Origin: Clostridium_AD sp050717515
GTDB lineage: Bacteria > Bacillota > Clostridia > Clostridiales > Clostridiaceae
Length of the DNA stretch: 64,000 nucleotides
NCBI RefSeq assembly: GCF_050717515.1
Contig: NZ_JBOITL010000032.1
Location: 310,001 to 374,000, forward strand
Direction of reading: 5' to 3'
Shown here: positions 1 through 9,380 of the stretch, one piece after another
Position numbering within the stretch: position 1 is the stretch's first letter
How the letters are laid out: each line of letters begins with the position of its first letter
Notes under the pieces: generated by a model
Told to the model about the DNA's origin: nothing
The model's input: the letters and a program-made list of their open reading frames with translations, nothing else
Databases searched by the model: none
Position numbers and translations under genes: made by a program

Positions 1-716
1 TTAAGCAAAGTCCAAGTGTAGTTCTTGTTGATGTATCAGTTATTGCAAAAGCACCAACTCGTTTCTTGGTTTCAGGAATGGGCGATGCGTTATCGACATA
101 TTTTGAAGCAAGAGCAACTTCAAAATCATATTCTAATGTTAATGCAGGATTACCTTGCGGTTTTAGAGAAGGTTTATGTGGTCCAGCAAGGGGAACAAAT
201 GCAGCATTGGCACTTGCTAAGGTATGTTATGAAACTCTTATGAAGGATGGAGTAAAAGCAAAGGCAGCTTCAGATTGTAATTTAGTAACACAAGCATTAG
301 AAAATATTATAGAAACAAATATTCTTTTATCAGGGCTTGGGTTTGAAAGTGCAGGACTTGCTGGAGCTCATGCTATTCATGATGGATTAACTATTTTACC
401 AGGAACTCATAAATACTTCCATGGTGAAAAAGTTGCATTCGGTACAATTGTTCAGCTAGTACTGGAAAATGCACCTACAGAAGAAATAAATGAAGTATTA
501 GATTTCTGTGTGCAAATTGGACTACCAGTTTGTTTATCAGATATAGGAGTAGATAGTATCACAAACGAAGAACTTATGGCAGTGGCTGAAAAGGCATGTA
601 TTCCAGAAGAATCAATTCATGCTATGCCATTCCCAATAACTACCCAAGCAGTAGCGGCATCAATTATAACTGCAGATAAAATAGGTAGAGATTATAAAGA
701 AAAGAGAGGTAACTAA
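1..716 (+). CDS. gldA: Glycerol dehydrogenase, C-terminal part (5' end outside window)
   Basis: Oxidises glycerol to dihydroxyacetone with NAD+ in the cytoplasm. The reading frame is already open at base 3, so about 238 residues of a roughly 365-residue protein are visible. The zinc-site signatures of iron/zinc group III dehydrogenases are all present: SGMGDALSTYFEA (Asp), GAHAIHDGLT (His) and HKYFHGEKVAFG (second His). These correspond to the Asp/His/His ligands known in bacterial GldA. The stop codon shares one base with the start of the next gene, a dihydroxyacetone kinase, so the two are translationally coupled. Together they form the oxidative glycerol route to DHAP. The N-terminal NAD-binding half is not in the window. 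Confidence 0.93.
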   Translation, partial: KQSPSVVLVDVSVIAKAPTRFLVSGMGDALSTYFEARATSKSYSNVNAGLPCGFREGLCGPARGTNAALALAKVCYETLMKDGVKAKAASDCNLVTQALENIIETNILLSGLGFESAGLAGAHAIHDGLTILPGTHKYFHGEKVAFGTIVQLVLENAPTEEINEVLDFCVQIGLPVCLSDIGVDSITNEELMAVAEKACIPEESIHAMPFPITTQAVAASIITADKIGRDYKEKRGN

Positions 717-2476
717 TGAAAAAAATAATTAATAGTCCAGAAACTGTAGTAATGGAAATGTGTAACGGTATAGTTTTGGCACATCCAGAATTAGAGTTTG
801 TTAGAAAATATAAAATAATAAAGAAAAAAGTTATTAATAAAAACAAAGTAACTCTAATAAGTGGAGGCGGAAGTGGACATGAGCCAGCTCATGCTGGATT
901 TATAGGCAAGGGAATGTTAGATGCTGCGGTATGCGGAGATGTATTTGCTTCCCCATCTCAAATTCAAGTATATCAAGCAATTAGAGCTACTGCTAGTGAT
1001 AAAGGAACATTGTTAATTATCAAAAATTATAGTGGAGATATGATGAACTTTAAGAATGCAGCTGATTTAGCAATTGAAGAGGGAATTAAAATTGATTATG
1101 TTAAAGTAGACGATGATATTGCAGTTAAAGATAGTTTATATACTGTAGGACGTCGTGGGGTTGCAGGAACTGTACTAGTACATAAAATAGCAGGTGCTGC
1201 AGCGGAACTTGGATTATCACTAGACGAGGTTAAGTCAATTGCGCAAAAAGCTATTGCAAATGTTAGAAGTTTAGGATTTGCATTTACATCATGCACTGTA
1301 CCAGCTAAAGGAACTCCAACTTTTGAAATAGCAGAAGACGAAATGGAATTTGGTGTTGGAATTCATGGTGAACCAGGAATTAAGAGAGAAAAAATGGCCT
1401 CGGCAGATGAACTTGCAGAAAAAATTGTAGATTCAATTTTAAAAGATATGAATATAGATGGTACAAATAATGAAGAAGTTGCATTATTAATAAATGGTTT
1501 TGGAGGAACACCACTACAAGAATTATACTTGTTTAATAATTCAGTTGCTTCAAAATTAGCAAAAAGAAATGTTAAAATAAACAGAATTTTTGTAGGAAAC
1601 TATATGACAAGTATAGATATGCAAGGTGCTTCTGTATCAATTATGAAATTAGATGATCAGCTTAAAGAGCTATTATCAAAAGAAAGTGATACTCCAGCAT
1701 TTAAGGTAACAGGTCCTGTAGACCAAGTTGAATATGTAAGCGTAGATACTTGTAGTGACGATGCAGAGGCAGTATCATTTAAGATAGAGACTGATGAAAG
1801 ATTTGCAAAGCTTAATAATGAAAAAGTAAGTTTTAATAATATGATTTATATTATTGATAAAATGAGTGAAGTTATTATTGACAATGAAGTTCCATTTTGC
1901 GAATTAGATTCTCAGGCCGGAGATGGTGATTTTGGTATGAGCGTAGCAAAAGGATTTAAGCAATTGAAGAGAGAATGGAAAGAGATTCTTTCAGAAGAAC
2001 ATATGAATATTGGAGAGTTTTTAAATGCCTGTTCTTTGGTAATAATGGAACATTGCGGTGGAGCATCAGGCCCAATATGGGGATCAGCATTTAGAGCAGC
2101 AGGTAAACAGGTTGGAACAAAGACTGAATTAAAAATTTTAGATTTTGCAGAAATGATGAAGGCCGCTGCCAAAGGAATTCAAGTTGTAGGAGAACGTTCT
2201 TTTGGAAGAGGAGCTGTAGTCGGAGATAAGACTTTAATAGATGCATTAGTTCCATGTGCCGATTCTTTGATAAAAAGTGCAAAAGAAAACATAACTTTCA
2301 AAGAAGCCTTTGAAAAGGGAGCTAAAGCAGCAGTTGAGGGAGCTAAAAAAACTGAGAAAATTGTGGCACGTATGGGTCGTGCAGGAGCAGTTGGAGAGAG
2401 AAGTTTAGGCTACCCAGATGCAGGAGCAACGGGACTTGCTATAATATTTACTGAAGTTTCAAATGCTATAAAATAA
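716..2476 (+). CDS. dhaK: ATP-dependent dihydroxyacetone kinase, fused DhaK-DhaL
   Basis: Phosphorylates dihydroxyacetone to DHAP with ATP. Residues 1-330 form the DhaK domain: GGGSGHEPAHAG at 50-61 binds substrate, and His217 in GVGIHGEPG is the expected covalent substrate histidine. Residues about 370-586 form the DhaL nucleotide domain, where the Asp residues of LDSQAGDGDFG (398, 403, 405) hold the magnesium ions. The 586-residue fused form is the Citrobacter-type ATP-using enzyme and not the split PTS-dependent DhaKLM. It starts on the last base of the gldA stop codon and ends just before a strong terminator, so it closes the glycerol operon. Confidence 0.94.
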   Translation: MKKIINSPETVVMEMCNGIVLAHPELEFVRKYKIIKKKVINKNKVTLISGGGSGHEPAHAGFIGKGMLDAAVCGDVFASPSQIQVYQAIRATASDKGTLLIIKNYSGDMMNFKNAADLAIEEGIKIDYVKVDDDIAVKDSLYTVGRRGVAGTVLVHKIAGAAAELGLSLDEVKSIAQKAIANVRSLGFAFTSCTVPAKGTPTFEIAEDEMEFGVGIHGEPGIKREKMASADELAEKIVDSILKDMNIDGTNNEEVALLINGFGGTPLQELYLFNNSVASKLAKRNVKINRIFVGNYMTSIDMQGASVSIMKLDDQLKELLSKESDTPAFKVTGPVDQVEYVSVDTCSDDAEAVSFKIETDERFAKLNNEKVSFNNMIYIIDKMSEVIIDNEVPFCELDSQAGDGDFGMSVAKGFKQLKREWKEILSEEHMNIGEFLNACSLVIMEHCGGASGPIWGSAFRAAGKQVGTKTELKILDFAEMMKAAAKGIQVVGERSFGRGAVVGDKTLIDALVPCADSLIKSAKENITFKEAFEKGAKAAVEGAKKTEKIVARMGRAGAVGERSLGYPDAGATGLAIIFTEVSNAIK

Positions 2477-2495
2477 TAATTTGTATTTTTATTAG

Positions 2496-2540
2496 ATAAG
2501 AAAGACTTGTGAGTTAATCACCAGCCTTTCTTATTTTTAT
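2496..2540 (+). terminator. Intrinsic terminator after dhaK
   Basis: Nine-base arms ATAAGAAAG (2496-2504) and CTTTCTTAT (2526-2534) are followed by a T-rich stretch. It lies 20 bases past the dhaK stop codon. Confidence 0.8.
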
Positions 2541-2600
2541 TTGCGGTATAATTAGAAAAAGTATGACAAGGATACTATTTTGGTAATTATTAAAACTAAC

Positions 2601-2629
2601 TTCAAAATATGGGTAATATAAGATATAAT
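2601..2629 (+). promoter_or_regulatory. Possible sigma-A promoter of the UPF0182 gene
   Basis: TTCAAA at 2601-2606 and TATAAT at 2624-2629 are separated by 17 bases. They lie 45 bases upstream of the start codon at 2674. The -35 box is a weak match. Confidence 0.45.
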
Positions 2630-2673
2630 GTGTATATAAGATTAAAATTTGAAAAATATTAAGAGGTGATTAT

Positions 2674-5394
2674 ATGAAAATTAAAAAGAAAGTTGTCAAA
2701 TATTCTGTAATTATAATTCTCATACTATGCTTATTTTCTTTAGGAAGCATAGTGCAATTTGTTATTAATATTAAGTGGTTTAAAGAAGTGGGTTACCTTT
2801 CAGTATACTTTACAAAAATACTTACTATGTCAAAACTTATAATACCTATTTTCATACTTAGTTATATTGGTATATGGGTATACTATAAGGGCGTAAGAAA
2901 GAGTATCATACAATTGAAAAAGGTAGTTGAGGTAAATCCGCAGAAAGATGCTACCCAGAAAAAGATTTTTATCGCTTGTAATTTAGTTGTTTCATTTGTA
3001 TTTTCTTTTGCTATTGCATCTAAATATTCGAATAGGGTTCTTCAATTCATAAATGCAGTTAGTTTTAATGTGAAAGACCCTATTTTTAATATGGATGTAT
3101 CTTTTTATGTGTTTAAATTTCCTTTAATTGAATCTTTATATAGTCTTGTAATGACACTACTTGTATGCTTAGTTATTATTAAAATAGTAGTTTTCTTCGT
3201 ATTTAAATGGAAGGATACTTTTCATGCAGGGAAGATACAAAATGGCATTGTAGGATCAAAAAAACTTGGGAAAGAACTCATTACATTTGGAGGAAAGCAG
3301 ATTGCAATTATCTCTTCGCTTATAGCACTTTTCCTATCACTTGGATTCTTAATAAAGATATTAAGTTTAGTGTATAGTCCTAGGGGAGTTGCGTATGGGG
3401 CAAGCTACACGGATATTCATGTAACATTACTTTTTTATAAGGTATTGATTGTAACTTGTATAATTGCTTCAGTAGTAATATTTATGAGTGTTTTAAAATC
3501 AAAGTTTAAGCCTATAATAATTTCAATTGGTGCTATAGTTTTGATAAGCTTTGTAGAAGGAATATCAGGAGCAGTAGTTCAAAGCAGTATTGTAAAGCCA
3601 AATGAAAAGCAACTTGAAAAACCTTATATTCAAAAGAATATTAATTTTACAAGAAAAGCCTTTAATATAGAAGATATCACTACAAAAGCTTTTAATGTAA
3701 AAAATGATTTGAAAAAAGAGGATATTCCAGATAATCAGAAGACGGTAGATAACATTAGGATAAACTCAACTGTGCAGGCGCTTGAATTTTATAATCAAGT
3801 TCAAATATTAAGATATTACTATAATTTTAGTGATATAGACGTAGATAGATACAAAATAAACGGTAAATATAGTCAGGTATTTATTTCAGCAAGAGAAATA
3901 GACTCAAAATCATTATCACCAGATACTTGGCAAAATACTCACATGATTTATACTCATGGTTTTGGAGTTGTAATGAGTAAAGTAAATGCTGTTACATCAG
4001 AAGGTCAGCCTGATTTTGTAATTAAAGATATGCCAATTGCAAACAGTACAGATATTAAGTTAACTAATCCGAGAATTTATTTCGGTGAACAAACAAATCA
4101 GTACGCATTAGTAAATACTAATGTGAGTGAATTTGATTATCCTCAAGGTGATTCCAATAAAGTAACAAATTATGCTGGAAAAGCCGGAATCAAAATGAAT
4201 TTAATGAATAAAATTTTATTTGCAGTAAATAAAAAGGAACTAAATTTTTTACTATCAAGGGATATTAAGAGCACAAGTAAAATTATTATAAATAGAAATA
4301 TAGTTGAAAGGGCAAAGACTATAGCTCCATTTTTAAGTTATGACGGAGATCCATATGTTGTTGTAAGTGAAGGGAAAGTATATTATATGCTTGATGCTTA
4401 CACTACGTCGGCCAAATATCCGTACTCTCAGCCACAAAATGGAATAAACTATATTAGAAATTCAGTTAAGGTTGTAATCGATGCTTATGATGGGGATATA
4501 AATTATTATATGGCTGATTCAACTGATCCAATTGTGCAAACCTACGCAAAAATTTACCCTAAATTTTTCAAGGATATGTCAGAGATTCCAGCTGACCTCA
4601 AAGCACATTTTAGATATCCATCTGATATATTTAATATTCAAAGCGCGGTCCTTGGGAAATATCATGTAACTGACCCTGGAGTCTTTTATAGTGGGGAGGA
4701 TATTTGGGATGTTTCTAAGAATGCAAACGAAGTAGGGGGTGAGGTTAAAACAACTATTCCACCATACCTCATACAGAAATTGCCAGGTACAGACAGTGAA
4801 GAAATGATATTACAACAATATTTTAATATAAAAGGAAAATATAACATGACCGCAATTTTAGGTGCTAGAATGGATGTGGGAAACTACGGTAAATTGTTCC
4901 TAAATAAATTTCCAGCAGAAAAAACAGTTTACAGTCCGCACCTTTTTAATCAGAGGGTAAGTCAGGATACTACAATTTCAGCACAGCTTTCACTGTGGAA
5001 TACAGGTGGATCTAAAGTACAATATGGAGATACAGTAATTCTACCAATAAAGAATTCGCTTTTATATATTGAACCTCTATATATAAGAGCTAGTGGGAAA
5101 AATAGTATTCCTGAAATGAAAAAAATAATATTATCTTATGATAGCAAGCTAATGATGGTTGATAATATTGAAACCGGACTTGCGCAGATATTCAATTATA
5201 AGGCGCCAAATGCAGTAGTGCCAGGTACAAGTGGAACTACTACAAATCCATTAAGCCAAGCTAAAATCGAACTAATTAAGCAGGCAAATGATTTATATTT
5301 AAAAGCGCTTGAGGCTCAAAGAAATCTAGAGTGGACAAAATATGGAGAATATAATAAGCAACTTGGCACTATACTAAAACAATTAAATGAATAA
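2674..5394 (+). CDS. UPF0182 family large membrane protein
   Basis: Function unknown; the family (COG1615) is widespread in clostridia and actinobacteria. The 906 residues match the usual family length. The N-terminal third holds about seven membrane segments (near residues 9-31, 48-70, 100-118, 155-178, 210-232, 250-272 and 285-305). A long extracytoplasmic region follows, with conserved family phrases such as NFTRKAFNI and NSLLYIEPLYI. The C-terminal tail is charged. AGAGGTGAT sits before the ATG. The gene is flanked by terminators on both sides, so it is transcribed alone. The topology suggests a surface-exposed assembly, but no activity can be inferred from the sequence. Confidence 0.85.
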   Translation: MKIKKKVVKYSVIIILILCLFSLGSIVQFVINIKWFKEVGYLSVYFTKILTMSKLIIPIFILSYIGIWVYYKGVRKSIIQLKKVVEVNPQKDATQKKIFIACNLVVSFVFSFAIASKYSNRVLQFINAVSFNVKDPIFNMDVSFYVFKFPLIESLYSLVMTLLVCLVIIKIVVFFVFKWKDTFHAGKIQNGIVGSKKLGKELITFGGKQIAIISSLIALFLSLGFLIKILSLVYSPRGVAYGASYTDIHVTLLFYKVLIVTCIIASVVIFMSVLKSKFKPIIISIGAIVLISFVEGISGAVVQSSIVKPNEKQLEKPYIQKNINFTRKAFNIEDITTKAFNVKNDLKKEDIPDNQKTVDNIRINSTVQALEFYNQVQILRYYYNFSDIDVDRYKINGKYSQVFISAREIDSKSLSPDTWQNTHMIYTHGFGVVMSKVNAVTSEGQPDFVIKDMPIANSTDIKLTNPRIYFGEQTNQYALVNTNVSEFDYPQGDSNKVTNYAGKAGIKMNLMNKILFAVNKKELNFLLSRDIKSTSKIIINRNIVERAKTIAPFLSYDGDPYVVVSEGKVYYMLDAYTTSAKYPYSQPQNGINYIRNSVKVVIDAYDGDINYYMADSTDPIVQTYAKIYPKFFKDMSEIPADLKAHFRYPSDIFNIQSAVLGKYHVTDPGVFYSGEDIWDVSKNANEVGGEVKTTIPPYLIQKLPGTDSEEMILQQYFNIKGKYNMTAILGARMDVGNYGKLFLNKFPAEKTVYSPHLFNQRVSQDTTISAQLSLWNTGGSKVQYGDTVILPIKNSLLYIEPLYIRASGKNSIPEMKKIILSYDSKLMMVDNIETGLAQIFNYKAPNAVVPGTSGTTTNPLSQAKIELIKQANDLYLKALEAQRNLEWTKYGEYNKQLGTILKQLNE

Positions 5395-5436
5395 AAAACA
5401 AAAGACAGATGCAGCATTGTATCTGTCTTTTGTTTT
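5395..5436 (+). terminator. Intrinsic terminator after UPF0182 gene
   Basis: Perfect 16-base arms (AAAACAAAAGACAGAT at 5395-5410 and its complement at 5421-5436) flank a 10-base loop. The right arm ends in a T-run. Confidence 0.88.
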
Positions 5437-5535
5437 AACATTAATAAATCGAGGGAATAGTTAGAATCTACCGAAACAATTAGAAAAAGAATGGATACAC
5501 AAGAGAGTATTAAGACTGGATGTTTTAAAAGTATA

Positions 5536-5564
5536 TTGACATTAAGAAAGATATAGGGTAATGT
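5536..5564 (+). promoter_or_regulatory. Possible promoter of the ArsR-family gene
   Basis: A consensus TTGACA at 5536-5541 is followed 17 bases later by TAATGT. A second TTGACA at 5575-5580 lies closer to the gene, so the exact promoter is uncertain. Confidence 0.4.
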
Positions 5565-5603
5565 TTATTATAGTTTGACAATTATCGAAATGAGAGGAGT
5601 ATT

Positions 5604-5900
5604 ATGGATATAAAAAAAATGACAAAAATATTTAAAGCACTTTCTAATGAAAATAGATTAGAAATTTATCTTGAAATAGTCAAAAACAGTGAGCAAAGTT
5701 ATGATGCGAATAATGAATGTTTTATTTCCGAAATACTAGATGCTTTAAAGATTGGGGCTCCTACTATTTCACATCATTTAAAAGAATTAAGCAATGCTGA
5801 ATTGATATTCACGGAAAAACGAGGTAAATTTTTAGTGGCTAGAGTTAATGAAGAATTAGTAGGTGAAGTTTTTGATGCGATGAAGAGAAAAAGATATTAA
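5604..5900 (+). CDS. ArsR/SmtB-family helix-turn-helix regulator
   Basis: A 98-residue winged-helix repressor. The sequence KIFKALSNENRLEIYLEI followed by the recognition region APTISHHLKELSNAELI is the classic ArsR fold. The metal-binding ELCVCDL-type pair of cysteines is absent; the only cysteine near that position is in NNECFISE. It may therefore sense something other than a thiophilic metal. GAGAGGAG precedes the ATG. The next gene downstream, a membrane hydrolase, begins 136 bases later on the same strand and is a possible target, but no clear operator was identified. Confidence 0.85.
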   Translation: MDIKKMTKIFKALSNENRLEIYLEIVKNSEQSYDANNECFISEILDALKIGAPTISHHLKELSNAELIFTEKRGKFLVARVNEELVGEVFDAMKRKRY

Positions 5901-6036
5901 GCAATTTAGGGTAATATCTTTTTACACTTCATAATATATATACTTTATGCTAATACTTCGATAATTATAAAAGTATGAAAGTTACAATGGAATTTTAATG
6001 TACATAAAAAATAACGAATATTGTGGAGGAGATTAA

Positions 6037-7458
6037 ATGAGATTACTTGATGGCTTTATATTTTTACTTAATATTATATTCACGGTTTTATTAATAAAAG
6101 GTAGATTTAAAAAAATAAAGGCTACTAAGTATATTCCACTTATATCTTTTGGTTTTTTCATATTTGATATAATATTTCAAAAATTAATATGGCAGTTATA
6201 TCCCCTTTATTTAATAACTGTTATATATTTTATACTTACAATATTATATATGACTTCAATTTTAAAAATAGAAAATATAAGCAGCAGGCCTAAAATCAAT
6301 AAAATAATAATTTCAATTATGATATTATTTATAATTATTTCAGGTATTTCAGCCTATGCTTTCCCAGTTTATAAAATACCAACTCCAAAGGGTAAATATA
6401 AGATTGGTACTGAGTCTTTTGACATAACAGATCCGCAAATCAAGGCAATTTACAGCAATAATTTAAATAATAATAGAAAAATAAAAATTCAAATTTGGTA
6501 TCCCGCAGAAACTGTAAAAGATTATAAAAGAGTACCATGGCTTGAGGACGGTAAGGTAGTAGCAAAAGCTTTAGCTGTGGATATGAAGCTTCCTTCTTTT
6601 GCTTTGGAGCACACTGCACTTGTTATGTCTAACTCCTTTGAAAAGGCACCTATTAGTAATGAATTAGAAAAATATCCTATAGTAATTATTTCTCATGGTT
6701 GGACAGGCTTTAGGAATCTTCATACAGATGTAGCAGAGGAGCTTGCTAGCAATGGGTATATCGTTATAGGAATTGACCACACTTATGGTTCTGAGGTGAC
6801 TGTGTTCAATGATGGAGAAATTGCTTATTTAAACAAAAAGGCTCTTCCTAAAAAAGAGGTTACACCCAATTTCTTAGAATACGCAGATAAATTAGTTAAT
6901 ACCTATGCAGGGGATGTAAACTTAACTTTAAATGAGCTTGAAAAATTTAATGAGGGTGAAGTAAATTCAAATTTTAAGGGGAAGTTTGATTTATCAAGAA
7001 TAGGACTTTTAGGACATTCCACTGGAGGAGGAGCAGATGTATCCATAGCACTTAAAGATAAAAGAATAAAAGCTATTATTGGAATGGATGCCTGGGTAGA
7101 ACCAATTAATGCAGTAGATATTGATAAGGGCTTAAAAATACCAGCTTTATTTTTAAGAAGTGGTGAATGGGAAGTAGGTTTAAATAATAAAAATTTACGT
7201 TCTCTAATAGATAAAAGCTCTGGTCCAATATCACTATATCAAATCAATGATACAACACATTTAGATTTTACAATGGTATATATGTACTCCCCATTAACTA
7301 AGTATATTAATATAACAGGAAAGCTAGATGGGAGAATTTCTTCTTCGATTCAAAAGGACTTTATTCAAAGTTTTTTTGATAAAAACTTAAAAGATAATAA
7401 TTCTATAAACATTAGTAATGTGGCAGATAAATGGAAAGAAGTGAAAAAGATAAAGTAA
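6037..7458 (+). CDS. Membrane-anchored alpha/beta hydrolase, PAF-acetylhydrolase-like
   Basis: A probable carboxylester hydrolase. The first 115 residues hold four hydrophobic segments, with a fourth near residues 88-108 leading into an extracytoplasmic catalytic domain. That domain resembles the platelet-activating-factor acetylhydrolase family (PF03403). The oxyanion strand ISHGWTGFRNLH is followed by the nucleophile elbow GHSTGGG. GMDAW supplies the likely catalytic Asp and DTTHLDF the likely catalytic His. GGAGGAGAT precedes the ATG. The natural substrate is unknown, but truncated or oxidised phospholipids fit the family. The nitroreductase-like gene follows after 32 bases and is probably co-transcribed. 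Confidence 0.8.
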   Translation: MRLLDGFIFLLNIIFTVLLIKGRFKKIKATKYIPLISFGFFIFDIIFQKLIWQLYPLYLITVIYFILTILYMTSILKIENISSRPKINKIIISIMILFIIISGISAYAFPVYKIPTPKGKYKIGTESFDITDPQIKAIYSNNLNNNRKIKIQIWYPAETVKDYKRVPWLEDGKVVAKALAVDMKLPSFALEHTALVMSNSFEKAPISNELEKYPIVIISHGWTGFRNLHTDVAEELASNGYIVIGIDHTYGSEVTVFNDGEIAYLNKKALPKKEVTPNFLEYADKLVNTYAGDVNLTLNELEKFNEGEVNSNFKGKFDLSRIGLLGHSTGGGADVSIALKDKRIKAIIGMDAWVEPINAVDIDKGLKIPALFLRSGEWEVGLNNKNLRSLIDKSSGPISLYQINDTTHLDFTMVYMYSPLTKYINITGKLDGRISSSIQKDFIQSFFDKNLKDNNSINISNVADKWKEVKKIK

Positions 7459-7490
7459 GTGATAATTAGATAAAAATAAGGAGTGTTTTT

Positions 7491-8306
7491 ATGTTAAATA
7501 TAAAATTTGATTCAAAAAATTTATATCAGGCTATGTCAAGTAGAATATCTGTAAGAAATTATAAAAAACAGAAACTATTAAAAAAGGATTATGATTATTT
7601 AAATCAGAAATTAGAATATATAAACAGTTTGAATATGGGTGTAAAGGCATATTTAATAAACCAAGATAATGAAGATATATTTACAGGCATAATAGGCTCT
7701 TATGGCAAGATAAAAAATGCACCTAGTTATTTCCTGCTAGTAGGAGATACTTCAAATGAAAATATTTATGCACTTGTAGGATATGTAGGTGAATATCTAG
7801 TGCTAGAAGTACAAGCAAAAAACATGAGTACCTGCTGGGTTTCTGGTACATTTAAAAAATCAAAATTACCGAGGGAAGTAATAATAAATTCTAATGAAAA
7901 GGTATTTTGTGTTATATCTGTGGGATATAGGGATCAGAGTAAATCTGATTTTGCTAAAAAAGTTATTAAATCAGCTAATAGAAAACCAGTTGATAAATTA
8001 GTCCTTAATCACGAGAAATTGCTGAATGTACCTGAATATATACAAAAGAGCATAGAGTATGCTAGGATTGCACCTTCTGCGATAAATAGGCAGCCGTGGA
8101 AATTTAGAGTATATGAAAAGGAGATAGATTTGTTGCTTGATAAAGGTATAATCAAGATTGATAGGCTTATAGAATCTAAAAAACTTGATTTAGGAATAGC
8201 TCTTTTCCACATTGTAGTTGTACTTAATCATTATAATAAAGAGTTCAATATATCATTTGAAAAAGAAGTCTTTGCAAAAATTACTGTACAGGGTACATTA
8301 CAATAA
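7491..8306 (+). CDS. Nitroreductase-like protein (TM1586 type)
   Basis: A probable FMN-binding oxidoreductase of 271 residues. The opening AMSSRISVRNYKK and the later ARIAPSAINRQPWKF are the two FMN-contact regions of the nitroreductase fold. The arrangement, with a pseudo-duplicated fold in one chain, fits the putative TM nitroreductase family (PF14512). The substrate is unknown. TAAGGAGTG lies before the ATG. It probably shares a transcript with the upstream hydrolase. It is not a typical RdxA/NfsB enzyme because the second half lacks the usual C-terminal dimerisation segment. Confidence 0.78.
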   Translation: MLNIKFDSKNLYQAMSSRISVRNYKKQKLLKKDYDYLNQKLEYINSLNMGVKAYLINQDNEDIFTGIIGSYGKIKNAPSYFLLVGDTSNENIYALVGYVGEYLVLEVQAKNMSTCWVSGTFKKSKLPREVIINSNEKVFCVISVGYRDQSKSDFAKKVIKSANRKPVDKLVLNHEKLLNVPEYIQKSIEYARIAPSAINRQPWKFRVYEKEIDLLLDKGIIKIDRLIESKKLDLGIALFHIVVVLNHYNKEFNISFEKEVFAKITVQGTLQ

Positions 8307-8478
8307 TATGGATTTTCAATTTATTTAAGATATAAAATAATGACTATTATTTTATATCTAAGTAAAGTGTTTTATTAAATTTAAAAAATATATGTTATGT
8401 TAAACAAACAAAGAGGGCAAAATATGATAAACTAATAAGACTAACAAAACTGACAAGGAAGAAGAGAGGTGTATAAAA

Positions 8479-9126
8479 ATGGAATTTATCAATGGTCTAT
8501 TTAATAAAAAAACTCAAAAGGTAATAAATGATTACCAAAATAAACTTCCTGAGGATATACAATACATTGATTCATATGTAGAGAAAATCAAACTAGCCTT
8601 AGTGAAGAATAATATAACTACTGTTCAATTATTTTATTCATTTGATGGCAGAGAATTATTTGATAAGATCAAGAATGAAAATTCATCTAAGAACATCTTA
8701 GTTTTATACAAAGGGCATATTGACAATATAATTGCAAAAGCTGGATATATTAATATACATTACTCAAAACGCGCTAATTACTCTTTAGTTGTTTTTCAAC
8801 ATCAATTTATATATGAAGAATTGTTTGGAGTTGAATTATGGAATGATGGAAGTTCAACACCTCAGAAAATACATACATTTAATTGTTACATATCAGAAAA
8901 AATTAATTATTTTGCAGGTATGAATTGTAAAGTTATGGGTATAGGTATAGGAAATATCAACAAGAAACAGTATGAAAATTTGATGGAAGATTATCATAAG
9001 ACAGATAAAACATCCAAAAATAAAACAACCCCAGGTAAAGTAGCAATATATACAGGCATTGCATCTACAATTGGGGCTGGATTGCTTATAGGTTTAAAAT
9101 TATGGTCAAAAAAAGATAAAAAATAA
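8479..9126 (+). CDS. Unknown protein with C-terminal membrane anchor
   Basis: The family is not recognised. The 215 residues have a soluble mixed alpha/beta body of about 180 residues. A lysine- and threonine-rich linker (KTDKTSKNKTTPGK) follows, then one hydrophobic segment (about residues 190-208) and a short positively charged tail, LWSKKDKK. This layout is that of a tail-anchored protein facing the cytoplasm. No signal peptide is present. AGAGAGGTG precedes the ATG, and a terminator follows 30 bases after the stop codon, so the gene appears to be expressed alone. Confidence 0.65.
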   Translation: MEFINGLFNKKTQKVINDYQNKLPEDIQYIDSYVEKIKLALVKNNITTVQLFYSFDGRELFDKIKNENSSKNILVLYKGHIDNIIAKAGYINIHYSKRANYSLVVFQHQFIYEELFGVELWNDGSSTPQKIHTFNCYISEKINYFAGMNCKVMGIGIGNINKKQYENLMEDYHKTDKTSKNKTTPGKVAIYTGIASTIGAGLLIGLKLWSKKDKK

Positions 9127-9155
9127 TACACAAATTATACGTTTAATAAAAAGAA

Positions 9156-9182
9156 CACGCTTATTTTAGCGTGATTTTTTTT
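9156..9182 (+). terminator. Intrinsic terminator after the 8479 gene
   Basis: Six-base arms CACGCT and AGCGTG (9156-9161 and 9168-9173) with a TATTTT loop are followed by eight Ts. Confidence 0.85.
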
Positions 9183-9196
9183 ACGTGAAATTTAAG

Positions 9197-9307
9197 TTAT
9201 TTTATGACATTATTTGTTGTTTCAATTCTTAAACCTTTTTCATTTAAAGGATTGGGTATACTTAACAAATATTTTAATGTTAATCTATAATTTTTGTAGT
9301 AAACCAA
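9197..9307 (-). pseudogene. Possible relic 3' end of an unrecognised gene
   Basis: The minus strand keeps an open stretch of about 36 codons ending at a stop codon at 9197-9199, without a usable start. It has protein-like composition (LLSIPNPLNEKGLRIE). A stop codon lies immediately upstream in frame. It fills most of the gap before the histidine kinase. It may be a decayed C-terminus or chance. Confidence 0.25.
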
Positions 9308-9380
9308 TCAAATCTGCCGCGAACTAACTATATATAAATTATAGCATATAATACATATTTATACATAAAAATGTTCAATG

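Noticed and set aside
25..243. Plus-strand frame at the left edge starting MLMYQLLQKH
   Set aside because: Out of frame with the glycerol dehydrogenase, which shows all three zinc-site motifs over the same bases.
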